The notes beneath the pieces were generated by a model that was not told the DNA's origin, ran no database searches, and was given only the letters and a program-made list of their open reading frames with translations. The position numbers and the translations under genes are program-made. A stretch of DNA of 64,000 nt. Origin: Rapana venosa. Its lineage: Eukaryota > Mollusca > Gastropoda > Neogastropoda > Muricidae. Shown in pieces: positions 43,826 to 52,098 of this stretch; the stretch's first letter is position 1; every line of letters begins with the position of its first letter. The stretch spans positions 70,314,935-70,378,934 of the forward strand of contig CM054134.1 of NCBI GenBank assembly GCA_028751875.1, read 5' to 3'.

Positions 43826-46800
43826 TGAAAGGGTGGCGCAGCGCTAAGTGGCGACGCGTTCTCCCGCTCTCCCCGGGGAGAGCAGCCCGAATTTCACGGA
43901 GAGAAATCTGCCGTGACTTAAAGTGGTATGAAATAAAATCTGAGCGCTTTGATTTGTTGCTTTACAAGATTCAGCGCTATATAAATTCCATACATTATTA
44001 TTATTATTATTAGAGGTATGAGCTTTGCCAGATTCAGTGTGCAGTGACTAAGCAACTCCTCAAGGAGTTTAAAGCTGGAGACAGGCTAGCTTGAGCCGTA
44101 TGGTTGGGGTGAAACAGATCTCAAAGAGCCGTCTGTCACCCTTCTTCTTCTTCTTTGTTGTCGAAGGCTAAGACAGCAACTGTTGTTATCTGTCATATGA
44201 GCGAAAGCGTGTGGTGCTGCCGTTAAGCGCCTGACAAGTCGGGCCCAGCACATCCGACTTCAGCATGGGAGAGAACATCTTTTAAGTCTTTTGGGGAAAA
44301 AGGCAGGAGAATGAACCAAGAAGGCAGGAAATAGATGAGAAGGAGATGACAAGAAGAAAAGGAACAAAGCAGAAACAAAGAAAGGAATAGAAAAGAGGGA
44401 ATTCCAAGCACAGAATTTCCAGAAGGTGGGATGCTATTTATACTGACTTGCCCCTGGCATCCGCACAGGGAAAAGTCTGTCACCCTAAACTTCCATCTAA
44501 AGCAGCTTGAAGTGTCAGGTTTAACCCTTCCATTTGATATAGGTCATCATCATCATCATCAGACCCGTGACCTTGGCGGTCGTGGGGGAGACATGAAAGA
44601 CGATGCCGTGGTAAGCCTCCTCCATCCATCTCGGTCCTCGGCTCTGCGCAGTAGTGCCGAGTCATTCATCCTGGTCCATTCTCTGATGTTGTCCATCCAT
44701 GACTTGTTCTGTCTTCCCCTCCTTCTGCCACCTTCAAGTGTTCCCTGCAGTACTGTTTTGGGCAGAGTGTTGTGGCGGGTGACGTGGCCGAACCATGTCA
44801 GCTTTTTCTTCTTGACGATGGTGAGAAGGGGTTCCTGTGGACCTGCCAGCCGTGTTATTTGACTCTTGACAAATTCGTTGGTCTTTCGTTCTCTCCAGGA
44901 TATGCCCAGTAGTTTTCTATGGCATTTTGTTTCGAATGACTGGATTCGCTTTGCTGTTTCAGCAGTCAATGTCCAGGTTTCACTTCCGTACAGCAGGATC
45001 GACTGAATTAGGGCTTTGTAGAGCTTTAGTTTGATTGGGAAACTGATCTCTTTACTTTTCCATATGGTGGTGAGTTTTGTCATGGAAGATGTTGCCATGG
45101 CTAGTCTGACTTTGATTTCTGTCGTCGATCGCCCGTCCTTTGTGAGTGTAGCGCCGAGGTATTTAAAGCGTCTACCTCCTCCAGTTGTTGGCCGTTCATG
45201 TAAATTTTAGCGGTGGCATTGCTCGTGCTGTTCACAAGTACTTTACTTTTCTCCGAGCTCACCTCCATCCCATATGCTCCAGCTCTGTTCTCAAGTCTGG
45301 TCGTAAGATCTTGCAGCTCTGTGTTACTTCCGCCCATGAGGTCAATGTCATCGGCAAACCGTAAGTTGTTGAGGGGTCTGCCGCCAATGGAGATGGTAGG
45401 GTGGAAGTCATGGAGGGTCTCTCTCATAATGTTTTCCAAGAACAGATTGAACAGGACTGGAGATAACAGGCATCCTTGTCGGACCCCAACTGTGGTTTTG
45501 AAGTAGTCTCTGACCTGATTGTTCAGAAGGACTGCACTGCTTGCAGTGTTGTATAGTGCTTGAATGGTTTGCACTAGTCCTTCTTCAATGCCAAACATTC
45601 TGAGGACCTGCCACAGGCCTTCGTGCCATACTCTGTCAAAAGCCTTCTTGAAGTCGATGAAGTTGTGGAACAGGTCTCTCTGATGTTGAAGATGTTTTTT
45701 CCATCATGATGTGGCAGTTAAAAATCTGTTCGATTGTGCTCCTGCCTGCCCTGAACCCAGCTTGTTCCTCTGCAAGGTGTTCTTCTGCCTCCTTCTTGAG
45801 TCGATTCAAAATAACTTTGAGCATGATCTTGCTGGCGTGGCTGATGAGGCTGATTGTTCTATAGTTTTGGCATTGGCGTAAATTCCCCTTCTTGGGCAGG
45901 GGTATGATGAGTGATTGTGTCCAGTCTGTTGGCCACTGTTTTGTCTCCCCAAATCTTCTGACAGATAGCTGTAACATATGTGATGACTGTTTCGCCACCA
46001 TGCTTGAGCAGCTCTGCTGGTATATTGTCTGCTCCTGGGGACTTTCCTACTGGTAAGCTGCGGATGGCTTCTTCCACTTCTTCCCTCAGTATAGGTAATG
46101 GCGAGGGTGCTCTTGATGTTGCTGCTTTCTCTTCTATTATGCTCTTGTCAGGTTGTATTGGGTAGTTGTACAGTTCTTGACAATATTCAGACCACCTTTC
46201 AATGCAGCTGAGCTTTCTGTGAGGAGGTTTCCGGAGCTGTCTTCAATGACTGATGATTTGGTTTGAAGTGGTTTTGTGAGTTTCTTCAGGGTGTCGTATG
46301 CCTTTTTACTGTTGCCCACTTTCATGTTTTTTTCGATCTCATCACATTGATCACTGATCCACTTCTCTCTGGCCTTTAACATTGACTTCTTCACGAGATT
46401 GTTGGCCTCCCGGTATTCTTTAGGGTTGGAAGACCTGGTTGGTTTCAGTGCTCTTCTTGTATCGCAGAGGTCCAAGATGTCATTGGTAGTCCATGGCTGG
46501 TGTTTATTCCTCTGACGACCGAGTACCTCCTCTGCTGTTTCTCGGACTGCCTCATTGAAGTTGTTGGTGAGGTCATTGATGTCATTGTCCAGGAGGGTTA
46601 ATGCCGCAAAACGTCCGCCAAGCTTAGCTTGGAAGATCTCCTCGACATCTGGATCTTTTAGTTTGTCCACGTCAAATTTGATACGTGGGTTGCAAACGTG
46701 GGCTGTTTGTTTTTCTTCAGCTTCATTTTGAATACCAGCAGCACAAGGTCGTGGTCACTGCCTATGTCAGCTCCAGGGTAGGTTCTTGTTCTGGCTCTGT

Positions 46801-49800
46801 TGATGCTGGATTTGAAGCGCCGTGGTGTTAAGATAAAATCTATTTGGTTATGGATCTTGCCGTTTGGCGCATGCCAGGTTGTCCTCCTTGACTGCTTGTG
46901 GGGATAGAGGGTATTGGCAATGGTAAGTCTGTGGGTGCAGGCAAACTCCAGCAGACGTAGTCCCCTGTCGTTGGTCTCCCCAGTTCCAAACTGACCAACT
47001 GTTCCGGCCCATTGGTTGTAAGAGTCAGGACCTACTTTGGCGTTAAAATCCCCTTGGATGATGATGATGTCCTTCTTGGGTATTTTCTTAATGGTCACTT
47101 CAAGATCTTCATAAAATTCTTCTACTTCTTCATCTGTATGGTCAGATGATGGTGCATAGATTTGTATGATGGTGATGTTCTTGGGCTTGGCCGACACCCG
47201 GATGCTGATAATCCTGCTGGAAGCCGGTGTACAGCTGATAATGCACCCCACTACTTCCTTTCTGACAATAAATGCCACTCCATGTTGGTGATGTTTCTCT
47301 TGGCCACAGTACCAGATCTTGTTGCCTTCTTCAGTCAATGTCTCGCCAAATCCTGTCCATCTCACTTCTCCTAGTCCAATAATGTCCCATTTATATCGGC
47401 TAAGCTCATACTCTAGTTCTTTGATTTTTCCGCACTGGTAGAGTGTACGGACGTTCCATGTACCAATGGTGATTTGTTCTCTAGGGAGCTTAAGTAATGT
47501 TTTAACTCCAGTAGCTGACTTGTCACTTCCACCCTGGTGTTGATCAATGGAAAGGTCATATTCTATCTCAAATAGCCAGCTCGCATCCTCCAACCAATCA
47601 ACATGCAGTTTGAAGCTTACAGTTATACTGAGCACAGAGTACATGTGTGTGCCTTGTGAATGTGACTGGAGCCTCGGGGCACACAGTGACCTGTCACTTT
47701 GTACACCTTTCACGAGTATAAAATGTGTTGTGTAGCTGTTCATCCTTTTTTACATTGACAGGTCAGACAAATGGGTTTGAACGGTTTGTCTGAACCCCAC
47801 GGGTGAAAAGGATTGTGTGTTGTGGGCTTACGGGTAGAAATCAAATCATTACGTTCTTCTGACTAGCCACCATGGCACAGTGGTTAGCATATTGAGTTAC
47901 TGACTGGGAGGTCCTGAGTTTGAACCCCATAAGTGGTTTTTTTTTTCAGAGTCTGGACATCTCTTACCTAGAGTGAGTTTGCTGTAGGCTCATTGGGAAG
48001 ACTAGGATCACACACTTAAGCTTCATTCATTGTACAGATGCAACTTTGAAAGTGTTGCTCAAATTACCTGATCAACACTGCAGATGTCTGTACCTCGTGG
48101 GGGCCCTGTTGTTGATGGATGGATATATCCTAGGAAGCATGGAGTACAGCCCTGTCAATTAGTCGTAAAACAGGTGCACCTCCATGGCATCATCATTACA
48201 TCATCCTTATTGTCATGCAACAAAAGAAAAATGTTTCTGTGGTGACCTCAGTTTTGGTTTCCCACATACTTTTCTGCCTGATGTCAGTTAGTGTCAGAGT
48301 CCTCAGGGTCAGAGGTTCATGGAGGGTCACTGGATGGGCATGGTCATTCAACTTCAGGGATGACAGTTTCTTTTTTTTAATTGTGGCATTTTGGTGCTGT
48401 TACTGATGCATTGTTTTGTTATGGTTAGCAGGGTAGAAAGATGTATTCAGGTCTTACATTTGACTATCTTGAAATGGTTCTTTGATGACTGAGCTCAAAC
48501 TAATGTCAGTTTGTGTTACTTTGGGGTTTTTTGGGGGGTGGGGGTGGACACCAGGTGATATTTTACATTCAAATGAACAGCAGACAACTGAAGTATTTGA
48601 TCATGTGTAAAGCAATGATAAAAAGTAATTTTTATTTTTATGTAGTACCATTTTGACACTGTAGGTAATGTGTGTACAAATGCTTTATAAACGCTAATAA
48701 AAACCAATCCCTTTACATGTGTGGTAAATCTTTCACAAAACGTTTTGTGTCTTCAGGCAAATGTGGCAACAGCAGTCGACCCGAGACCAGCTCTGCAGAC
48801 TGGGAGAGCGAAGAGACGCCCAGAGGGAAGAGGCCCAGACATAGTGCTCACCATACAGCGTCACAGAAAACATGGAGACATCAAGAGCTGTTCCCACGCG
48901 GATCGAAAAGCCGCGGTCATGGTAGTGAGCGTCGGGATGAGCGTTATTTCAGCGCTAAGCCATCTTCTCGTTCCAGGCCACATCACGGTGCTCCTTCCTC
49001 CCACAAGTCACACCAGTGGAGAGGAAACAAAGGCCACCACTCTGCCAGCGCTGGGAAAGATAGAAGAGACGGGAGGCGGCGCTTGTCAGGTTTCACCAAG
49101 GCACTTGTTCAAAGTTTCTTGCCAAATGAAAAGGGTCAGCAGCACGATAGTCCAGGGACGGAGAGCTCACCCAGCAAGTCTGGGAAGAAAGCAAGCCCAT
49201 GTGCTGGAGAAGAAGACAAGGATGATTCTTGTAAGCCAACACCGCCCAAAAGTAAGTTCAGTGAAGGATGCTTTGCTTTTACTGTCAAACTGACTTTGTA
49301 AAATCCTTACAAGGTTGATTGGATCACGCTATCTCAGTATCAATCTTTGAAAAATAGATATTTCATTATTTGTTGTGAGACTATTCACCTGTGTCTTATT
49401 TTGTCCATCAGCTGTCTTTTGTTACCTAACATTACAAATCCTTAAACCATGTTAGTAAAAAGCTCAGAGATCAGTTGATGGAAATAATATACAAGTCTTC
49501 AGAAAAAGAACTCTCCAACATACATAAAAGTTGTATGTTTTTTATGAGCTCTTTTCCACATAGCCTCTGACAAAAGTAGAACTGCCAGGTTGACAGGAGT
49601 TAACATTCATAAAACATCTTGTGCACATGTTAAAACCCAATCCGCTTTTCGGAAGAGTCGGCCATTGTGTGCTGGTGGGAACAGATAACAAAATCTACAA
49701 AACTGCATACACACGGGGACTGGATGTAAAAAAAGCACATGAGTGCTTATTCCATTATCCTCAAAATGAAAAAAACAACAACAAATCAATAAAATAAATC

Positions 49801-51524
49801 GCTTCCACCCGAATCATCCAGCTTAGAAAAATGGCTCACTGAGCCCCCAAAGCAATGTGCCACTGCAGAACATGTGTAGTTGTCTGGTGTTTGTTGTTGT
49901 TTTCTAAGTGCTCATGTTCCTTCCCAGTTAGCACGTGTTATTTAACAAACGGATCCCTATTCTTCCCGATAGAGAGACACTTTGATGTTAGCGTGGGAAA
50001 GTCATAAACAAACGGTGTCCTGTCTAGATTTGCCGCATTGGACATGAAATGCTCTTACATGCGTAACTATCCACTGCTGCAATAACAGTGTATGAAGGTG
50101 TGAAAGGTGCGACAATGTATGACTGTGAGAAAGGTGTGAGAATGTATGACTGTGAGAAAGGTGTGAGAATGTATTACTGTGAGGAAGGTGTGACAGTGTA
50201 TGACTGAGAGAAAGGTGTGACAGTGTATGACCGTGAGAAAGGTGTGACAGTGTATGACTGTGGGAAAAGGTACGACTGTGGGAAAAGGTGTGGCAGTGTA
50301 TGACTGTGAGAAAGGTGTGACAGTGTATGTCCGTGAGAAAGGTGTGACAGTGTAATGACTGTGGGAAAAGGTATGACAGTGGGAAAGGTGTGACAGTGTA
50401 TGACTGTGGGAAAAGGTGTGACAGTGTACGACTGTGGGGGGAACAGGTGTGACAGCGTATGACTGTGAGAAAGGTGTGACAGTGTATGATCGAGAAAGGT
50501 GTGACAATGTACGACTGTGAGAAAGGTGCGACAGTGTATGACTGTGAGAAAGGCGTGACAGTGTATGACTGTGAGGAAGGTGTGACAGTGTATGACTGTG
50601 AGGAAGGTGTGACAGTGTATGACTGTGAGGAAGGTGTGACAATGCTATGACTGTGAGGAAGGTGTGACAATGCTATGACTGTGAGGAAGGTGTGACAATG
50701 CTATGACTGTGAGGAAGGTGTGGCAATGCATGACAATGAGGAAGGTGTGACTGTGTATGACTCTGAGGGAGGTGCGACAATGCATGACTGTGAGGAAGGT
50801 GTGACTGTGTATGACTGTGAGGAAGGTGTGACAGTGTATGACTGTGAGGAAGATGTGACAATGTATGACTGTGAGGAAGATGTGACAATGTATGACTGTG
50901 AGGAAGGTGTGACAATGTACGACTGTGAGGAAGGTGTGACAATGTTATGACTGTGAGGAAGGTGTGACAATGTTATGACTGTGAGGAAGGTGTGACAATG
51001 CATGACAATGAGGAAGGTGTGACTGTGTATGACTGTGAGGAAGGTGCGACAATGTATGACTGTGAGGAAGGTGCGACAATGCATGACTGTGGGGAAGGTG
51101 TGACAATGCATGGCTGTGAGGAAGGTGTGACAATATATGACTGTGGGGAAGGTGTGACAGTGTATGACTGTGAGGAAGGTGCGACAATATATGACTGAGG
51201 AAGGTATGACTGTGAGGAAGGTGTGACAATGTATAACTGTGAGAAAGGTGTGACAGTGTATGACAATGGAAATATGTGACAATGTGTCACAGTGTGAAAC
51301 AAAAAATCAGTAACTAAAAACATTGACATAGACATCTTATAAAAAATACCCACTGTACTGTTGCAGAGAGGAAAAGGCAGAGGTCCAAAAAAAAGGGCTC
51401 TCAACACAAGGAAAAGTACACTTCTCAGGGGGATTCTGGGTCAGTGACATCAAGGAATGGTTTCAGGACCTCTGTGAAGACCGTGAACTACAATCACAAC
51501 AGTCGAAGTGCTCAGCAGAAGTGA
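32222..51524 (+). CDS. ZCCHC7: ZCCHC7/Air1-2-type zinc-knuckle protein gene, whole locus
   Basis: Eight coding exons (35007-36162, 37301-37446, 38982-39155, 40698-40733, 41353-41445, 43272-43365, 48757-49251, 51367-51524) join without a phase conflict into 784 codons including the stop. Human ZCCHC7 has 543 residues; the extra length is in the acidic Ser-rich N-terminus. Five CCHC knuckles (CX2CX4HX4C) lie at residues 417-430, 439-452, 457-470, 481-494 and 524-537, with LWRQYH at 497-502. In yeast Air proteins the corresponding IWRxY linker between knuckles 4 and 5 contacts the Trf4 poly(A) polymerase, so this product probably docks a PAPD5-like polymerase in a TRAMP-like nucleolar RNA surveillance complex. 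The C-terminus is basic and disordered. Introns contain three large tandem arrays, LINE and SINE insertions. Confidence 0.95.
32390..32477 (+). other. Probable non-coding first exon of the ZCCHC7-like gene
   Basis: The segment ends at ACTTCGAAAG|GTAAACTT, a good 5' splice site. The first coding exon opens with an acceptor at 34910 and has 96 bases of leader, so an upstream exon is needed. Start not determined. Confidence 0.35.
32478..34910 (+). other. ZCCHC7-like gene, intron 1
   Basis: AT-rich DNA with no coding signal and no clear transposable element. It ends with the acceptor ATGTTACAG. Confidence 0.5.
35007..36162 (+). CDS. ZCCHC7: ZCCHC7 coding exon 1 (acidic Ser-rich N-terminus)
   Basis: The exon starts at 34911 after TGTTACAG; ATG at 35007 is in an AACCATGG context. 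Early on, ELEATLYSLIHYKCDD matches human VEFQLYSQIHY, the N-terminal landmark of ZCCHC7. The remainder is low-complexity Ser/Asp/Glu (STSDSESSDEN), suited to CK2 phosphorylation, with a tandem repeat listed separately. Donor GTAAAA at 36163, phase 1. Reading on past the donor gives another 20 codons before a stop, so intron retention would truncate the protein before all knuckles. Confidence 0.92.
35406..35635 (+). repeat. 105-bp coding tandem repeat in ZCCHC7 exon 1
   Basis: A 35-residue unit beginning SDENPGQPHQKKDTSLAGQR is present twice almost identically (offset exactly 105 bases, 35406 to 35511), followed by a partial third copy starting SDDNSG. Synonymous sites are also nearly identical, so the duplication is recent. 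Confidence 0.92.
36163..37300 (+). other. ZCCHC7 intron 2
   Basis: Intron with a purine-rich GGGAGG/GAGAGG patch near 36390-36530. No coding signal or element recognised. Confidence 0.4.
37301..37446 (+). CDS. ZCCHC7: ZCCHC7 coding exon 2 (zinc knuckle 1)
   Basis: Reads SRYYSKKEVRCHNCDKEGHL and ends SKVCPVPK, near-identical in pattern to human QRYYSANKNIICRNCDKRGH and SKNCPLPRK. Acceptor GTGTTGCAG, donor GTTAGT, ending phase 0. An unspliced read would extend into hydrophobic intron sequence and is not likely. Confidence 0.96.
37447..38981 (+). other. ZCCHC7 intron 3
   Basis: Contains (AG)n then (GT)n at 37554-37642 and otherwise unremarkable AT-rich sequence, ending in TGTTTTTTCAG. Confidence 0.5.
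38982..39155 (+). CDS. ZCCHC7: ZCCHC7 coding exon 3 (zinc knuckles 2, 3 and most of 4)
   Basis: Fifty-eight codons with CGLCGTEGHLMQRC, CFNCSQPGHRGSDC and CARCLIRGHPED; the last Cys of knuckle 4 is supplied by the next exon. GC-rich against its intron. Ends GAAGAC|GTTAGT. The open frame continues into the tandem array for 75 codons of CGYFSAT-like heptads, which are intronic. Confidence 0.96.
39156..40300 (+). repeat. 21-bp minisatellite starting at the splice donor of exon 3
   Basis: About 54 copies of a 21-base unit (GACTTGTGGATACTTTAGTG plus one base). The first unit begins at the donor itself, GTTAGTGTGACTTGTGG, and later units read TTTAGTGYGACTTGTGG. Toward the 3' end units lose segments and become irregular. 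Unit length of seven codons leaves frames open on both strands. Confidence 0.95.
40301..40697 (+). other. ZCCHC7 intron 4 after the array
   Basis: About 400 bases of intron without visible elements, ending TTTTTTCAG. Confidence 0.5.
40698..40733 (+). CDS. ZCCHC7: ZCCHC7 36-base microexon (last Cys of knuckle 4 and LWRQYH)
   Basis: Encodes QCPDLWRQYHMT, matching human CTEIWRQYHLT. It completes knuckle 4 (CX2CX4HX4C) and carries the polymerase-docking motif, with Leu in place of Ile. Phase 0 on both sides, so skipping would remove exactly these twelve residues in frame. Acceptor TTTTTTCAG, donor GTAAGT. Confidence 0.93.
41353..41445 (+). CDS. ZCCHC7: ZCCHC7 coding exon 5 (first part of zinc knuckle 5)
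   Basis: Encodes TTTTEDLTPAKK then RVFCCNCAKKGHFAF, matching human ALAYCYHCAQKGHYGH. Knuckle 5 is interrupted by the intron: its last Cys is in the next exon (ECKEERM). Ends CATTTTGCCTTT|GTAAGT, phase 0. Confidence 0.95.
41511..41790 (+). repeat. SINE family B, degraded copy, with (AC)n
   Basis: Order and spacing match family B (GGTTAGAGTGTGACGTCAT head, GGAGTTAACATTAGTATTGA, GAGACTGAAACTGATGTCC, AGAAGAGTAGGCCAG) but the sequence is strongly diverged. An (AC)n run at 41791-41816 follows. Confidence 0.75.
41890..42385 (+). repeat. Tandem array of exon 5 splice-donor junction copies
   Basis: About 19 good copies plus two decayed ones of a unit containing AACATTTTGCCTTTGTAGGT or, alternating, AACATTTTGCCTTCTTGG and AACATTTTGCCTTTGAAGGT. 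The real junction 445 bases upstream is GACATTTTGCCTTTGTAAGT. Units of about 26 and 20 bases form a higher-order pattern. All three minus-strand frames stay open by chance of the unit. Confidence 0.93.
42386..43271 (+). other. ZCCHC7 intron 6, right part
   Basis: Intron sequence with a (GT)n run at 43129-43173 and a final TTTTGTACAG acceptor. A short stretch at 42780-43030 (GGAGAGCGCGTCACCACAAG, then ATGAGAGTTGAG) resembles decayed family A SINE. Confidence 0.4.
43272..43365 (+). CDS. ZCCHC7: ZCCHC7 coding exon 6 (last Cys of knuckle 5)
   Basis: Encodes ECKEERMDRFSFPVSSPFIA then RYEAFSGKNTK, matching human ECPEREVYDPSPVSPFICYYD. Phase 0 at the start, phase 1 at the donor GTAAAG. Confidence 0.94.
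43494..44014 (+). repeat. tRNA-derived SINE, family A, full-length copy 2
   Basis: Head GGTGGTCTAGAGGTAACGCG (box A) and GGTTCGTACCCCG (box B region), central domain CTTTCGGATGAGACGATAAA, an A39 tract (43784-43822), a GC-rich body, then a 3' tail AGCGCTATATAAATTCC ending in (ATT)n. The tail matches the 3' end of the CR1/L2 LINE copies in this window. Confidence 0.92.
44150..44472 (+). repeat. Interspersed repeat family F, copy 3
   Basis: Starts with (CTT)n and TTGTCGAAGGC, then TGTCATATGAGCG, GACAAGTCGGGCCCAGCACA, GGCAGGAGAATGAACCAAGA and CACAGAATTTCCAGAAG, ending before CATCCGCACAGGG. Three other copies are in the window. No coding potential. Confidence 0.85.
44559..46670 (-). pseudogene. 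RTE reverse transcriptase region, frameshifted
   Basis: Open blocks at 46670-46137 (linker), 46077-45859, 46001-45636, 45598-45101 and 45098-44559 together cover the RT palm (FADD catalytic box intact) and the thumb/C-terminal region with RWFGH-like TWFGHVTR and RGRQNKSWMDNI. Frameshifts lie at about 46140-46080, 45990, 45620 and 45100. Confidence 0.9.
46658..47743 (-). pseudogene. RTE endonuclease domain ORF
   Basis: A 361-codon open frame whose roughly 270 C-terminal residues form an EEP-fold endonuclease with all catalytic motifs (Asn in WNVR, Glu in GEVRW, Asp/Asn in GDFN, SDH near the end). The first 90 residues are not conserved in my reading and may be untranslated. The frame breaks at about 46665 into the linker, so it cannot make the full polyprotein. 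Confidence 0.88.
47868..48180 (+). repeat. tRNA-like SINE fragment, separate family
   Basis: CATGGCACAGTGGTTAGC fits a tRNA box A and GAGTTTGAACCCC a decayed box B, followed by a T tract and a body ending around CAATTAGTCGTAAAAC. Different from families A and B. A single copy here, so limits are approximate. Confidence 0.5.
48757..49251 (+). CDS. ZCCHC7: ZCCHC7 coding exon 7 (basic Ser/Arg/His-rich tail)
   Basis: Joins in phase to GKCGNSSRPETSS and runs through KRPRHSAHHTASQKTWRHQE, SRSRPHHGAPSSHKSHQWRG and RRDGRRRLSGFTK, a basic disordered region comparable to the human C-terminus. A second overlapping frame is open across the exon but lacks phase agreement. Donor GTAAGT at 49252, phase 1. 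Confidence 0.9.
49252..49595 (+). other. ZCCHC7 last intron, left part
   Basis: AT-rich intron without a recognised element before the SINE fragment. Confidence 0.4.
49596..49790 (+). repeat. SINE family B, 5'-truncated copy
   Basis: Starts within ACATCTTGTGCACATGTTAA and runs through GGCCATTGTGTGCTGGTGG and CACACGGGGACTGGATGT to CATTATCCTCAAAATGAAAA. Confidence 0.88.
50085..51290 (+). repeat. Minisatellite, about 26-27 bp unit, in the last ZCCHC7 intron
   Basis: About 44 copies of GTATGACTGTGAGGAAGG plus TGTGACAAT or TGTGACAGT, with G/A variants (GAGAAAGG on the left half, GAGGAAGG on the right half). The array ends 75 bases before the last exon. Open frames on both strands are unit artefacts. 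Confidence 0.94.
51367..51524 (+). CDS. ZCCHC7: ZCCHC7 terminal coding exon
   Basis: Acceptor CTGTTGCAG. Continues the frame as KRKRQRSKKKGSQHKEKY, a strong bipartite-like nuclear localisation signal, and ends NYNHNSRSAQQK with TGA at 51522-51524. Human ZCCHC7 likewise ends in a Lys/Arg-rich stretch. Confidence 0.9.
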
Positions 51525-51526
51525 AA

Positions 51527-52098
51527 TCACTTCACTGTGGTCACAAGGTAATGGACTGATGACTTTGTATTACTTCACATTGATCACAAGATAATGGACT
51601 GATGACTTTGTTATTACTTCACATTGGTCACAAGATAATGGACTGATGACTTTGTATTACTTTACATTGATCACAAGATAATGGACTGATGACTTTGTAT
51701 TACTTCACATTGATCACAAGATAATGGACTGATGACTTTGTTATTACTTCACATTGGTCACAAGATAATGGACTGATGACTTTGTATTACTTTACATTGA
51801 TCACAAGATAATGGACTGATGACAATTACTTCACGCTGATCACAAGATAATGGACTGATGACTTTGTATTACTTCACGCTGATCACAAGATAATGAACTG
51901 ATGACTTTGTATTACTTCACGCTGATCACAAAATAATGGACTGATTACTTTGTATTACTTCACGCTGATCACAAGATAATGGACTGATGACTTTGTTATT
52001 ACTTCATGCTGATCACAAGATAATGGACTGATGGCTTTGTTATTACTTCACATTGATCACAAGATAGTGGACTGATGACTTTGTATTGCTTTACACTG
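51527..52098 (+). repeat. 46-bp minisatellite directly after the ZCCHC7 stop
   Basis: About 12 copies of a unit of 46-47 bases (TCACAAGATAATGGACTGAT, GACTTTGTATTACTTCAC, then ATTGA or GCTGA). The first unit starts at the stop codon and reads TGGTCACAAGGTAATGG, containing a usable 5' splice site; later units have AAGATAATGG. Confidence 0.93.

Larger units (their letters stand above)
44545..47743 (-). mobile_element. RTE-clade non-LTR retrotransposon (BovB-like), frameshifted
   Basis: A 3.2-kb LINE in antisense inside a ZCCHC7 intron. The apurinic-type endonuclease (47743 to 46658) is open and keeps WNVRTL, GLGEVRW, GDFNAKVG and GSDHDL. The reverse transcriptase follows in several frames: PVGKSPGADNIPAELLKHGG near 46040, NYRTISLISHASK near 45860, RQGCLLSPVLFNLFLE near 45470, FADDIDLM near 45350 and LLYGSETWTLTAE near 44980. 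At least four frameshifts separate these blocks, so the copy is dead. The 3' end is marked by a (GAT)n tail (CATCATCATCATCATC on the plus strand at about 44545), typical of RTE. Confidence 0.93.

Noticed and set aside
49252..49280. Homology between the exon 7 donor and the 27-bp array
   Set aside because: GTAAGTTCAGTGAAGG against GTATGACTGTGAGGAAGG needs gaps and several mismatches; too weak to claim a junction origin for that array.
48721..49293. Second plus-strand frame across ZCCHC7 exon 7
   Set aside because: It does not agree with the phases of exons 6 and 8; the chosen frame does.
50002..51407. Repeat array as CRISPR or as a secreted repetitive protein
   Set aside because: No alternation of constant repeats with unique spacers, the genome is eukaryotic, and open frames exist on both strands with no signal peptide or splice support.
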